NCBI GenBank assembly: GCA_963514095.1
Contig: OY741270.1
Location: forward strand, 26,430,571-26,494,570
Direction: 5' to 3'
Length of the DNA stretch: 64,000 nt
Source: Eutrigla gurnardus
Taxonomy: Eukaryota > Chordata > Actinopteri > Perciformes > Triglidae
Shown here: positions 11,583 through 26,000 of the stretch, one piece after another
How positions within the stretch are numbered: the first letter of the stretch is position 1
How the letters are laid out: the number at the start of each line of letters is the position of its first letter
The notes under the pieces: model-generated
Told to the model about the DNA's origin: nothing
The model's database searches: none
What the model saw: only the letters and a program-made list of their open reading frames with translations
Position numbers and translations under genes: made by a program

Positions 11583-14500
11583 GTATAGGTGACTTGATTA
11601 ATCGACGGGAGGCTCCGCCCTTCGCCAGATAAATCCGGCGCCATGACAAGAATAGATCTCCTCTGCCCCATTTCCTGCTGTGCTGTCCCAGGTGTCCGTC
11701 AAATAAGGACTCTCCTACTCACATGATGAAACTGTGGCAACTTTTTCTTGATCTGACTTCCATTGCTTATTATTAATTTTTTTTTTAAATATGTGTGGAT
11801 AGTTAACTTCTTCTTGCATTATTGATGACGGCAGATATAAGCGATGAATAATGCACCAGCCACTTAGATTCCCCCGCTTGTGGAAGATGGGTTTCATATG
11901 GGCTCTTGTTAAACACGGAGGAGGTATCACAATCTGGCCAAATCTTAACACTTCCACTTGGAAGATGTCGGAGCTGAATTGTTTTTAACAGAACGGATCC
12001 CCGAGATGGAAAATATCATCAAGTTGCCTGCTTAATATTTCAAACTGTATCCTCCGAGGGCGGCAGCGGCGGCGGCGCGTGTAAACACGCAACTTTTCGT
12101 GTCGGGAGTCTCTGGTAACTGATAACCGTAGGGGGCAACACAATCGGCAATTAAGCTATGCAAAAAAATTGCAAATTCATTCATCATGTTCTTTAGTTTA
12201 CAGAAGACCAGAGAAAGAAGGCTGCTTAACCCTGAAGCTCTAAGACAGAGCTGGACACTTTTCTCTGAGAGGTAACACAGCTTTTTAGGAAGTAGGTTAT
12301 GGGAACACGTTTTATGTATATATAGATATGTGTGTGTTTTTTAATTAGCTTGAGGAGTCAGACTTTTTCCTCTGCTGCATCTTTAAGAGCTTAGCAGTGA
12401 CATTACACCTGCCTCCCTCTTTCCTTGCACTTCCCACTTCCTCATTGGGGCTTTAATCCTAATTGGCTCAGTGCCTCTCTGACATCCGTGCTTTTCGACA
12501 GATCGGGTAACGCGTTGGGCCGCAGAGTGCGGGAGAATGAAACACTCCGAATGGCCCCCGGAGCCGCTGGTGAATTATTCATGCCGTGCACGTGTTCCCA
12601 CTCGGCTTAATTACTGAGATGATTAGCGCTACCAAATAGCAGGGACATCCTTAACCCCTCCCCCACCACCCAACACCACCTCAACAAATCCTCCGTGCAA
12701 ACATTCCTGCATCCTCGACACTAATGTTTCATGATACTTTTATTTCCGACTGTGTCTGAACAAGTTTCAATTTGCGTTGCATTAATGTCGGCACAAACTC
12801 TTATTAGTGCACTGATATTTCTCATCAGTCAGTGGGCTCTTTTTTTAGCCTTCCCAATACATAAGTAAGCTAAGTTAGCTGCAAATGTTAGCGTTCCTGG
12901 CTAACGAGCTAACCAACTACAGCACCAAGCACAGTTAGGAGTGCTAGTAGGCTACGTGGGGCCTAAAGAGCTTGGAGGATATTCTCTTGTTTTTTATCTT
13001 ACCAATTCCAAAAAAATATGAGAATTGGAGTTAGTGTGTTTTGCTAGCGTAAGCTGAAATCGTTAGCTAGCAATGTCCAGCTAGCTAGCTAGCTAGCTTA
13101 CTACCTAGTAACCTAGCAAAGCCAATGGCACATCCTTCGATAACTACATTATTTAGTGCGGTTTCAGGTAATGTTACAAACATTTTAATTTATAATACTG
13201 TTCTTTAACACCACAGCTAACTAGCTCTACTAACGCAGATCCTTATTTCTGTATTTCGGTTTTTCAGGCAATTGAATTGTTGGATAATTAGCTGCTAGCT
13301 ACAGCTGACAACAATAGCTAGCTAGCTTACTACCTAGTAACCTAGCAAAGCCAAAGGGCACAGCATTAGCTACCTGCATTATTTTGTTCGGTTACATTAT
13401 GCTACAAACATTTTAATGTATAATACTGTGAAAACACTACAGCTAACCAGCTCTACTAGCCTTGAGTCTTATTTCTGTCATCTGTCCATCATCAGGTAAA
13501 AATGCTAATGTTTGTCTGTTATGTGCCTTTAATTTGGATAATTTGCTGCTAGCTACAGCTGACAACAATAGCTTGTAGCTTCAATATTGTCTTCAGCCTA
13601 GAAATGAGAAGGTTTGTCTTTTTGACCTGTCATTGTTTTCAAAAATGACTAGCATTTTGAGTCTGTGTCATCGTTATGACTGTAAACTGTGCAAAACGAA
13701 ACCACGTCTGTCAAATCTCAAGCTCTTTTCAACACATTTCTGGCTGAAGCCTGGCTTTCCATAAGCCGACCTGCCGGCCGAGGCACTGTCGTCGTCACCG
13801 AGCAGAAAGTAGCCGTAAGCGGTGCAGAAATAAAACCAGCCTCTGTTTCAATGGCACGTTTTGACCCGGTTCCCGAGGACTGAGCTCTGCAGGCTCTCAG
13901 ACTGACACTGCGGAAAAACGCCTCCAGAAAATCAAGTGCTTTTCATTTCATCTGCTCTGTCACCGAACGCACGCCGCCTGTTAACTGGAAGGCAGGGGCT
14001 CCCTAAGCGTCCATCACTGTATCACAGAGAGGGAAAATGAGAACACTGCAAGAGAAGATGAACTCCAATTTAGACGAACCGAAAAGGAGGGGCAGGTGTG
14101 GGTGACCCGGCTGGTGTGTAATGAAACCGCCGGAGTCCGGGGGAACGTTATGGATGACTTGATATTGGATGACTTGAGTGTGATTGGCAGGATCTTTAAA
14201 CGTTGAAAAGAAATAGATTTCAGAAACCTGAGAAGTAGTTTGATCTCAGAAAATGAGGCTAAGAGTTGTGTGTTTGTCTTCCACTCACATTTTATAATCT
14301 CAGGTCAAATAGAAATACCGTAAAAGAACGGTGTGACATTTTGGGAAATACACTGCAGATAGTTCGAGGAGAATATTGATGCTACTCGAAAATCTAATAT
14401 GAAGCCAGCACGCAGTAAGCGTAGCTTAGCATAAAGACTGGAAACGGGGGCAAACTGCTAGCCTGGCTTAGTTTGCATCAACAAATGATTTGTCCCTCGC

Positions 14501-17500
14501 CACTGACTACTTTGCATATTATTTCCTGAATAAGGTCTCTCTATATCTCTATTTATATGTGTTATGTTTCGTTTTCTTGCCCAAACTGCTACAAATAAGA
14601 TATAACATGATAATTGGTGAGCTTTAGAGTGCTAGGTGGATTTATTTTTATGCTAAGCATCATATTTAACACAGAAGTGAGAGTGGAGTCTCGACAAAAT
14701 CAATGAGGATATTTTTCCAAAATGTAAAACCGTTCCGAGAGGGGGAGAGTACGCAAGTCAAAGCTGACTCATGCAACAAAATCTTAAACATCTTTATATT
14801 GATTAGTTCTAAATAAACTTTGTTTTGGAATTAGCTCCTTTAGTGCTGACATTAATTTATATTATATTCTGGGAACTTGTGACCGGAATTTTTGTCCTGA
14901 AGAGTGTGTCCATGGGGTTTTGAAATTCCTTGTGACCAATAAACAAACATGGGAAAAAAAACGTACAGTTGACATCTTTTCATCCAGGCGGCTCTCTGGA
15001 GAAACAAGAGTCCCAAGTTAACAAAGAGGAAGTTTCTTACAGTGAAGTTTACATTTCAGTCTTTGCTCAGCTGTTGCCGGCTCAGGCTTGTCGCTGGGCG
15101 CAGCGGACTCATGTTAGCGGCAGCTGTCATGGTTTCCCCAACGCTGAGGTCAAAGGTCATCTGTTGGCCCCCGCAGACAGATTCCCGTTTGGCCTGCTAA
15201 CGTCAGACGCCCGGAGCTGCGTTGACACAGAGTTGTTTTCACAGTGCTTTTCACTGTATCAGCTAGTTCCATGTTTTATTACTCCCTTCCGGAGTTCAAG
15301 TGATTTTTTTTTCTTCTTTTTTTGCCCGTTCACGCCCGATACCCTGTTTTTCCTCCCAGAAGACAATACGCTCCCCAAGTTGACGCTTGTTCGTTCAACC
15401 ATAACGAAGTTCCCACAGGGTCAGGCCTCCCGCTCTGTCACCTCCTCGTTCACACAACCTCGCCTCACATACATGAACGCCCCCGTCTGTCCTCGCTATC
15501 CAAACAGGAGCATCCTGGCGTCATCGCACGCATCCAAAGCCATGGCATTTCCCGTCACATGCTGCTCCACATAAGGGAACGTAATCCAATAATAAAACCG
15601 TGCAAAAGTCAAGTGCTTAATTGCACATAAATCATCTTAGCGTAAATTGTCAAATGTCATTTTGTATGTGAGATTAAGCTGAAGTTCATTTTTGTCTCGA
15701 GAGTAGAAACATTTGACTCTTGAAAATGTCATTTCCTCAGCAGTGATGAAAAGCAGCTTTGTTTGGTGAATTCACTGTATTGAGTTCATCCAAAATGAAC
15801 AAATTCAGTTTTGGGAGATGTTCACAGCAGGGCGGCTGTATAACGGTTGTTTACGTGCTTAATACTTTGAACTGATGGGGCGGCGCTGGCCTGGGAATCT
15901 GCATCTAAAATAACTTTGGCTGCTTGGAATGTCACGCTGCGCTGCCTCCATGTGTCTTTCCTGTCAATCTCAAAGGTCCCAAGAAATAGCGTGTTTTGCA
16001 CACATGCATGAAACAAGATGTGGGGTTTATTTCAGGGCACTTAAGTTCAGAGTAAAAACTAGCAACCTACAACATCCTCCATCACCACTTACAAAGGATG
16101 TGGACAAGGAAGGGACAACCTGATTCAACGCTATGTGTCATGCTAGATACGTTTGAGTCTTTGGCGTGAGCTGTCGTAAAGTATTTAAATATATAAATGA
16201 ATAAAACAGCGAATAATCACAATTCAGAAGCTGGAACGAGAGAATGTTAACGTGAAAAAGGACTTTAATAATAAATCTATTATCTAAATACTAGAGTTGA
16301 GCCGGATACTCGGCTGAAACGAGTATCCGGTACGGATAAAGAACTTTTGCCGAGTACGAGTATTATACGAGTAATACGAGTCAATATCTGTGCTCGGATT
16401 AAATAAAAATCCTCATTGGGTAGCTGACTGTGTCTGCGTCCTGTGATATGCTACAGCCCCTCCCCTACACACTCGCAGACGTGTTGTTGTGTCCGCTCTG
16501 ATCACTCACACACAGAACAGCTCTCTGTCTCTCCCTCAGTCACTCAGGTTCGCGGGTCGTTTTCCGTTAATGTTTAGGGTTTCTTTCTTCAGCTTCAGGT
16601 TTGTTATTACTTAGGTTGGTACTTACTTATGAACTAGTAGAGTTCTGGTACTTCGTTCAGATGTGGTGCCGACTCGCGTTGCGTCTCTGCCTGTCGGAGA
16701 TTTTTCTTTTTCTTTTTTTAACCGTCATCTGGCTGCCTGGCTCTAACACTTTCTTGCTGTATTTCGTGAAAAAATAAAGCTGGTAGTGGTATAAATATTG
16801 GAAATCAAGCTACACACACACACACTCTCTCTCTCTCTCTCTCCCTCCACCTCTCTCTGCCGTCGGGAGTTTTTTTTTTTTTTTTTAACCGTCAACTGGC
16901 TCTAACGGTTTTTTTTTTTTTTTTTTTTTTTACTTCTTGCACTGAGTGTCTGACACTTTCTTGCTGTATTGGATAAAAAATAAAATAAAGCTAGTAGTGG
17001 TATAAATAATATTAAGCTACACACACGCCCCCCCCCCCCCCCCCCCTCCCTCTCTCTCTCATGATCAGTGATACAGAATAATGAGTGACACAGAGAATAC
17101 CAGTCAGAGTTTTCTTAACTTAAATCCCGCCCACTTTCGGGTTAGGCCCCGCCCACTCCGAGTACAGATACAGATACAGATAATTCATATGGTTAACAGA
17201 TACAGATACAGATACAGATAATGCTGTACTCGCTCATCCCTACTAAATACTAATTCCAGCTCTGCATGTTAACTTATAGAGGTTGGCTGAATTGGCCCCA
17301 AACAAGATTACATTGTATTAGATTAAATATTTGTATATTCCATTAAGAAATGAAAGAAGAAGAATAAACATGAAAAGGGGGGATTTCTTTTTTTATATAT
17401 ATATAATTTAACTCATAGATATGTGCTCATAACAAGGGAAAGACATCATTCTAATTATTTTGTTAATTGTTGTTGTTTCTGAGTGTGCCAGCATGTCACA

Positions 17501-20002
17501 GCTTGCACCCTTCTAAAGGCCGTCGGCCCCACACATTCATGCATGAGTGAATCCGTAAATTGGATTCGTGTCCTCCTGGGGATTTTTCTTTTTTTACATG
17601 TTTGGTCCCGAGGACCTATTTTTACATCTCGGAGGCCTACATCTCTGTGTGATGGAGTGCTGATTTATTGTGCTTTGAATGCGGTCAGACCCATATAACT
17701 GCAGTGCTGCTGCATCACTAATGTCCGCTCTCTCCACAGGGTCAGCTGTCTCAGGCTCTCAACGGCCTGTCGGATCGAGCCACCGAGGCCAAAGACTTCC
17801 TGGTTCAGCTGAGAAACATGGTGCAGCACATCCAGGTACTTAAATGCACACAAACAACACAAAACACACTTCTGCCATCCACCCCCATGGAGTCTCGTCA
17901 TCGTCCAGCCGTAGTGCTGAATGTGACGGGTGGAAATTAAGTCGATGGATATTTTTCATATCAATAAAGGCATTCAAATGTCAAATAATTGATGAATAAT
18001 TATACAAAGTTGCCCATAAAGTTTAAATATTTTGTTTTCATACACAATCCTCCTGTTTATTCATATTTAAATGCAGCAGTAATCACTATTACATTATGTG
18101 TCAGGTGAAAATAATTCATGCATCACATTTGTTTGGTTCCATAAAAGACGAGACATTTTCAAATTATTATTATTAACTTCATGTTATAATGGTGAAAATG
18201 ATTTTGTATATTGTGGACACAGAATCAGGATGTGAATGACACTGGGATCGATAAAGCTCCATTCAATTGGAACTGATCGTTCTATTAACAGATGAGGGTG
18301 GGTATTGATTCGGAGATGTGGTATCGCATGTACAGTACTTAGTGTTAAATACAATATATTGACCGGGGAATAGATTTACATGCTCGACAGCCCTTCTGAT
18401 GTGTGTGGAGACGAAGCAGCTCAGCGGCAGGAAGGTGGGATTAAGTGCCCTCGTAGATTATCGTCACGCAGGCGGATTCCTTGGGGGGGGGGGGGGGGGG
18501 GCTTTAAGGTGGGAGATGCAGGACAGGAGGAGGAGGATGTCTGCCATGTGTGAAAATAAACTCTCCGAGGCATAATTGTACGTACTGTCACTGGTGATGA
18601 GTTTCTCCACCCACCCCGTAGCAACTGGAGCAGCCTGAATGAAGACTTCTCAAAGGAAACGTTACGAGTGCTATTAATCGTGTTATCTCCATACATGTTA
18701 ATCCTGCTATTAAATTAGATCGGGATTCACTTATTCATACCTCCTCAGCGTTTGGTTTTACTGTATATGTTTGAATGGAAGAGCCCCCGATGTGTTTTCG
18801 GTCCTTTGAAGATGCGTTATTCTTTTCAGCCGTTGTCCGTTGTCTTGCAGGAGAACGGCGTGGAGTTCGAGGCCTGCTTGGTGGCGCAGTGCGACGCCCT
18901 CATCGACGCCTTGAACCGACGCAAGGCCCAGCTGCTGGCTCGGGTAAACAAGGAGCACGAGCACAAGCTGAAGGTGAGCGAGCGAGACCAGACAAAGAAA
19001 CATCTCATTATGTCGGATATCGATGCTTTTCAAAACTTTGTGTCACAACAAGGTGAAAGAAATCAGAAATGTAGTGTGACTATGGCTGTTCTTGGGACCA
19101 GGATGTGAATATTCAAAAAAACATCAACATAGACTTGACAAAAATAAATGCAACAGTGTTTGTGATGCATTAGGTATTGCAGGCTTCTTGAGGTTAGAAA
19201 ATAACTTCCATTCTACCTCTACTGAAATAAAAATGAAAGCGACTGCTGTCTGGAAGGACGGGAAATTAATCTAAATATTAATAGCGTGCTTTAAAAATGG
19301 AGTTCCTGCAAACTCTTGCCTTTCTGAAAGATTTTCTCACTGCAGGTTGAAGATTAAACACAGAATTAAACATCCTGCAATTGATTAGAATGAATAGATT
19401 TAGTTTAGGAGACATAAAGTGCCTTTGTCTTTACACCGTCTTCAACACATTGGACGGGGGGACATAACGCAGCGACGGAGTCAACAGGAGGAGGAGGAGG
19501 AGGGATACATTTGTGCTGTACAGCATCCAATTTCACACTTGGACGCTCTGTAAAATCAAGGTTTCACACGTGTAGGTGGTTTGAGAAACACAGCCTGCGC
19601 TCACACACACTGACACACATTCTTTCTTCCTCATCTCCATGTGAGAAATATTTATTTATGTGAAACGTTTCATCCAAGTGCCTCATAAATCACTCCAGAA
19701 CTCCTTTTCATTTCATTCAGGTTTGATTCTTTGTGTGTTTTTGAGGTTTACATGAAGACTTTGACAGGTTTTTGCAACTGCGTTTACTTTTTATCTATAA
19801 GCTCAACATTAAAGCAGTCATTCAATATTTGGGGGAATACAGTTAATCGCTTCCTTGCCAAGAGTTAGAGTTAATTTTACTGTGAATGTTTTTTTCTGAA
19901 CTGTTTTTAATTTATCGTTTTTACCCCTATATTCTTCTTGTTGTACAGCACTTTGATGGAAAGTGCTTTATAAATACATTAATTATTATTATTATTATTA
20001 TT

Positions 20003-20052
<50 letters not shown>

Positions 20053-23000
20053 TATTATTATTATTATTATTATAAGGTCGATGCCACAATGAGGTCACCA
20101 TTCAGCTCCAGGAAGTCACTTAGCGTTGGCCATAGCCAGGCTAGCGATGTCCAGTCTTAATGCTAAGCTAAGCTAACTAGCCTGCTGACTGTAGCTTAGC
20201 AGGCGTACAGACATGACAGCGGCGTCATTCGTCTCATCTTTCTTGGCAAGAAAGCGAATATGCAATGTTTCCCAAAATGTCCAATGATTTAAAAACACTG
20301 TCGCCCATAAAGTTTGAATATTTTGTTTTCCTCTGTTTATTCCTATTTAAATGCATCAGTAATCACGTTTGATGGTGCAATCATTTCATTATGTGTCCCA
20401 ATCCCCCAGGTGAAATTAATTCATGCATAACATTTGTCTGGCGCTATAAAAGACGGATTATTCCAACTTTATGGGCGATCCCTGTATTTAGTCCTGGAGG
20501 CGGAGCTGAACCAGACCGCCCTCCCTCTGAGAAGCAACCAGGACACACAACCCACAAATATGCCTCCGAGCAACAAGACACGTACGTGTGCACGCTCCGT
20601 TAATGATCGGTTGGCCGCTAAGTGACGGATGGACGTTTAATGCGTTACATCAGTCACGTTCACGTCTCCGAGCCGGAGGTACGTTAATGTATCTCGGCTC
20701 AGATCTCATCCGTCCCGTCTGCCAACAGATCAGCGCCTCCGAGCGACGTTCCCTGAATCCTAATGCCAGAAAAAGACACATTTCTTCTGCGACAGATCGG
20801 ATATTCTTTTTTTGTTTTACTGTGCTGCTCAGCCACTCGGGGACAACTGCTTCCATTAAGAGGAGCTTCCCACAGAGCCAGTGATGCAGGAAACCGTCGG
20901 TGTCACGTGTTTCTGTGTTTCTCATCTGCTCCTGGAGGGCAGTGCAGATCATTTGAGGTAAATATCAGAGTTAAAAGGGGGGAGGGGAGGGAGCATCACT
21001 GGAGGCATCGCTTGTTTTCTGGAGTGCACCTCCAGTAATTGGAGCTCATCTGACACGGCCAGTCAGTGGGAAGCCTTCTGCTTCATTAGCATGTTGGCTC
21101 AGTGGCGAAAGTCGTCCTGCAGATGGAATCGAGACGCATTTCTCTCCCGGCGCAACTACTGATTTTTAGTATTTTTCCAGATGTAACATCTCGGTCGGAT
21201 TTACTCATGAAAAGCAGATTAGGTGCAGAACAAAAAACGCCAGCTATGCAATTAAGAAGCTAATGATGTGATTAATCCTGCTGATTCATTCAGTTTCACA
21301 AAAGCTATTTTTTTTTATGAGGAGAAAAAAAAACATAAAAATCAGTTAATAACAATAAATCGCCGCATGCTGACTTGGCATCTCCCACAGAGTTTTCCCC
21401 TGTTGCACGCTGGCGCCAAAGCCCGGTCGCCATGGTGACCGGGACGTGTTGAGCCCGCCGTTTGAAGCGGTGGAGGCGAGAGAAGTAGTCCTTAATAACA
21501 TGAGTCAGGTTCCTTTTTGTCCGGCCCCTCGGTGTTCCTTCACTATGTCCCTCCAGCGGTGCGTTGCAACTTAGAGGTAAACCACCAGAACATCTTTTAT
21601 GATACTAAATCTCATTCATATTATATATTTATATGATTTTCATCCTTTCTGGCAACCATTTTTCTCACTGAAAATTAGAAATTTGTGAACAGAACAGCTT
21701 TACAATTACGTCCCTAAAATCAAGCATGTAATAATGACAATTAATGAGTAAATATGTGCCGGATCCAGTTGGATGTTGGTTGATTATTGTAATGGTTTTA
21801 ATGTGGAGGATTGATTCAATGTGATCAAACTGAGGCCTCTGCTGTCCGGGCCTTTCACTGCATTTCACCGGGGAGATCTGAGTCAGCAGCTGATGAATTC
21901 TTCCGATTAGAGAAACACAACGTGAATCAGAAACGGAGTGTCTTCTTGCGTTTGCCACCGGATGCTTCGTCCTCTGGACGTCCGGCCCGGGTCGCTTCAT
22001 GAGTCCAGCGTTCACCGAGGCTATTTTTATTCCCGCTGCCATGATTCGCTGACCTCCCTGTTGACTCCTCGTCATCTGACTAAGTGTGTTGCTCCAGGGG
22101 ATCCCCGCTCCCTGGGGTGCTCCGCTTCCAAGCACTCAAACATGGGGAACAGTTGGAGGTGAACGCAGGAAATATAATTAAAAAAAAAAAACACTGGAGA
22201 CAAATATCGAGTGATTCATTCTCTCACTGTGAACAACATTTTCGCTGCAGTGGGATCTTCGGACATGAAATATTAAGATTACTGCTGAATTCAGTAGCCT
22301 ATCTGGGCTTTTCTGTACTTTCTGTCAATCCACAGAAACACTTTTTTTAAGGCTGCAACTACATCATGGATTAATAATGAATCATTTAGCTTAAAGAAAT
22401 GTCATAAATTAATGCACGTTTCCTTCAAACATCTTATTTTGTCTGGCCAAATGGTCCAAAAACTCTACAATATTATACTTACAACCATATAAAACAGATA
22501 AAAGCAGAACATATTGGGGATTGCTTTGGCATATCCTTTGCAAACGACCGAAAATTGTTGCTGATTCATTTCCAGTCTATTGACTAATTGATTTCCGATT
22601 GTCTTTCTGTTGCATCTTCTGTCTCACTAACAGCCACGTTGATGCTGAGGGGGAAGCGTGTTGATCCTCGCTGACAGCTGAGTGTCGGAGGAAGTGGCAC
22701 CTGTCACTTCCTCTGACCGTCACTGCAGCGCGTCACATGCAGGAAGTGATTTTAATCCCTTTATCCGTCTTCCTTTCATCGAGTCACAGTTTGATTCGAT
22801 GTGACGATCCCGGTCCCTCTCGGATCTCTTCTCGTCTTCCTCCTCTCTTACTCTCTCCTCTTCCCCCAACCTGCTTTCTCCATCTGTGTCCAATCTCCCT
22901 TCACTCTCCTCTCTTTCACATCCATGTGTCATTACAGTAAATCTTCCTCGAGCACATGATGTCAAACTGTCCCAGATTGCGTGTGATTGTGGACTGCTCG

Positions 23001-26000
23001 GTGACGAGACCGCAGCCAACGGTATCTCAGAAGGTCAAAAGTGCCGCAGTGGCCTAATAATCACAACAGAACCGGACGGAAGGAGGTGATTTGTTTCATC
23101 GGGGCCTGCAGACTCGCTCAGAGCACAATCTGTGCTGCTGACGAGATGCTGGATTGTTTTGGCCCCTTTTTTAAAAATATCCTGCCTCCTGTTTGATTCA
23201 TTATTTTAGTTTTTAACAGTGAAAGGCTCTAAAAGCCTTCTGTACATCACCTGCTCAGCATGAAATACTAGACAGACGGGTGAGCCTTAGCAGCTAAAGA
23301 GACAAATATTTTCACCAATATTAGTTGGTGGAGACAAAAATGGAGCAAAAAGAGAGTGAATGAACTTCCAGAAACCTCAAAATGAGAGCTAATGTTGCTC
23401 TTTATGCAGAAATATCAACGGTGCATTTTAATTGAAAACTTCCGATAATTTCTGATACAAATATGTGTGTCAAGTTATACTAAGTTTTACTAAAAATATT
23501 TGCCTGTCAAGCTAGCTAGCTTACCAAGCTAGCTAGCTCAACCCCCTTAGGCGCACATGGACTTACCTTTATCTCCTTCCTCGTCTGTTGATGGTGGAAA
23601 TTCGGAAATTCGAAGTTGAAATTGACGCGAAATCGCAACGAACGACGCAAGTGAACGCAAGGTTTGAAATGTTTAGTTGTTGTTTTTGTTTTGAGCTCAC
23701 TCACACACACACACCACACACTCCCGTGTGTCATACCTCAGGCGGGGTTCGAACCCACGTGCCTCCATCGGCAGGCAGCGTCCTTAACCACTGGGCCACC
23801 GAGGACGCAAAGAAGCAGAACGAGAAATAAGATGAGACCGAAGCTGCAGGAAGTTCACCCTAATCAAGCTGCAGAGAAACAAAGTTTATAGACTAAATCC
23901 TGATCTGGTGTTCTTTATTTGGGAGTTTAACTCTTGTTTGTACTTTGGATGAAGAAATGCAATGAAAACCTGCCGTTCCAAACATGATTAATAACTGCAA
24001 AGTGTGTTTTCAGCACCAGTTTGTAATTAATTAATTTTGCCCTCTCGTTGTGTTAGCGGCGCCGTCGAGCTGCTGCTGTGACGATGTGTTTAATCACCGT
24101 GGCGACCACATATGTGATGAGAGGACAGGAGTTAGTTTCCCCCTGAGCTCAGATACCGTGGCCCACTTACGACGGCCCGCTCTGCCCCCTACCACCGTAC
24201 TCATCACTCCCTCGTCTCTCCTCTCTCCCAGGATGCTTAATTTCCTCCCACCGCCGTCCCTTCCCTTTTCTGTTAATTGCAGGTGAATGAATCTTCGTTA
24301 CATTATCGTCCATCACCGGTGGCAGCTTTTTTTTTTTCATATTTATCTTATTCCAGAAGCTGATTCACAGCAGATTTCAGGGGAAAAGATGACAAGAATG
24401 CTGAGAGAGGCTGTTCAGTAGGCAGCGAGCGTCGAGTCTGAGAGGGAGGAGAAAACATTTAGAAAAAGGAAGGACCGGGGAGGAAAATGACAAGATGCGA
24501 TAAAAGTTGTCTGCAGAATCCCTCCACGTGTCTCGTCCTTGTGATTGTGATTCCAGCCGCGTATACGGAGGAGTGTGATTGTTAAACAGGCGGCGACGGC
24601 AGTGAGAAACTCCTCCTGGAGGCCTGCCAGCCCACTGCAGGGGTGTGGATGCTCCAGCCTTGACACAGCAGGACGGGTTTGGCCCTCAGCCAGAGAAATA
24701 TAGACCGAGTCATCAGCTGGATGAGATTTCCTCTCCTCATTGTAAGGGAAGAGAGGATCAACATAGTCTGTAAATATTCATTTTCTTGAATATATTGCAG
24801 TTAATTTTGACCTGCAATTTGTTTTCTTTGGCCTGAACCTCGGAGGAGAAGTTCGGTTCGTTTCAGTTCACGCTGTCACGCTGAAATGGACTGAAGCGTC
24901 GCCGTTATTACAGCCTTTCACTGCGGAGGTTTTGGCAGAGTGAAGGATGGGAAGAATTTCTAGACTCTGTAACTTCAGCTAAACACGATTGACTTACATG
25001 CAGAGACATGTGGCTTCCCCTGGTGTTTGCAGTAAATAAGAGGACAGGAGGAAACGGGCAAAGAGGTCGTGCTTCAGAAGTTTAAAGAATCTGTATCTTC
25101 TGGATTGTCTCTCCACAGTTTGAAGGCGTCTGTGGTCAGTTCAAATCGTTCTCAGCTGCACAAACAAACTTTTCGGCTCTCTGAGGTTAAAATAAAGCAC
25201 GCCAAACTTAGTGTGGTGCCTCTGACGAGCAAACCGCCCGAAAAGCAAAGTGATTATGACACCTCATTACAATGAAATGAAAGGAGAGTGGATGTCAGGC
25301 GGTTGGAGCGTTGATCGCTCTGTGTTAATGACGCGTACAGCCCGAAGACGATGCTTTTATTTTAAAACGACTAATGGAATATTTACGTTACATTTTAAGG
25401 AAGTGGTGATGCAACAATATACAGCAGGAGATCGTACAGATTTGTCACAGGAATTTAGATGCTGGGACACTTATACCTTGAAGGACTGCTTTCTAGAAAG
25501 TTAAAGTCTGGACAACGTCGTGGTAACAACCTGTCAATCACACGGTAGCCACGCCCTAAAGCATACCCTGCTTTTTGACTCTAAATGTAGCATCATTTAC
25601 TGAATGAACATCATGCTGGATTGGAGAAGACTTGAAACTAGCGATTGAGCCATTTTCTCATTGACTTCTATACCATCAGACTTCTTTTTTGCAAGCAGAG
25701 GAGCCGCCCCCTACTGGCCACTGAATCGTCTCTAACTGTATGGCGGTCTCTACTGTTTGTTATGTATCGGTGGTACAGTACTTTCATATTGATGACTGCA
25801 GTCATCAGTAAATCCTCTTCATATATGCTGTCGGCCTGCAGAAAGGATTTTCCTCCACATTTCTGCCTTGAAACCCCTCAGATAGCAACAGTGAAGTTTC
25901 TGTTACCTAGCAACCCTTGGTCCAGCACCTCCGTTTATTTCACACTGTTGCGAGGAGGCTGTGTGGACATCAGTGGTGGAAAAGGGGGATCTCCCAAGTC

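Larger units (their letters stand above)
5716..17739 (+). other. TRIM9 intron 1 (12.0 kb)
   Basis: The intron starts GTACGT and ends TCCACAG. I found no coding exon in it. Contents are listed separately: TC and TA microsatellites, a tandem duplication of a segment of about 230-250 bp, a copy of a dispersed element near 14.3-14.7 kb and a hAT-like element at 16292-17242. It also contains homopolymer C runs near 8600 and 8972. The short open frames inside it have no recognisable domain. Stretches at about 10.2-10.4 kb and 12.4-12.6 kb look like unique single-copy sequence and could hold regulatory elements, but I see no motif that proves it. Confidence 0.6.

Noticed and set aside
19886..20160. 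Poly-Ile, poly-Tyr and poly-His open frames
   Set aside because: They are translations of the ATT/ATC microsatellite.
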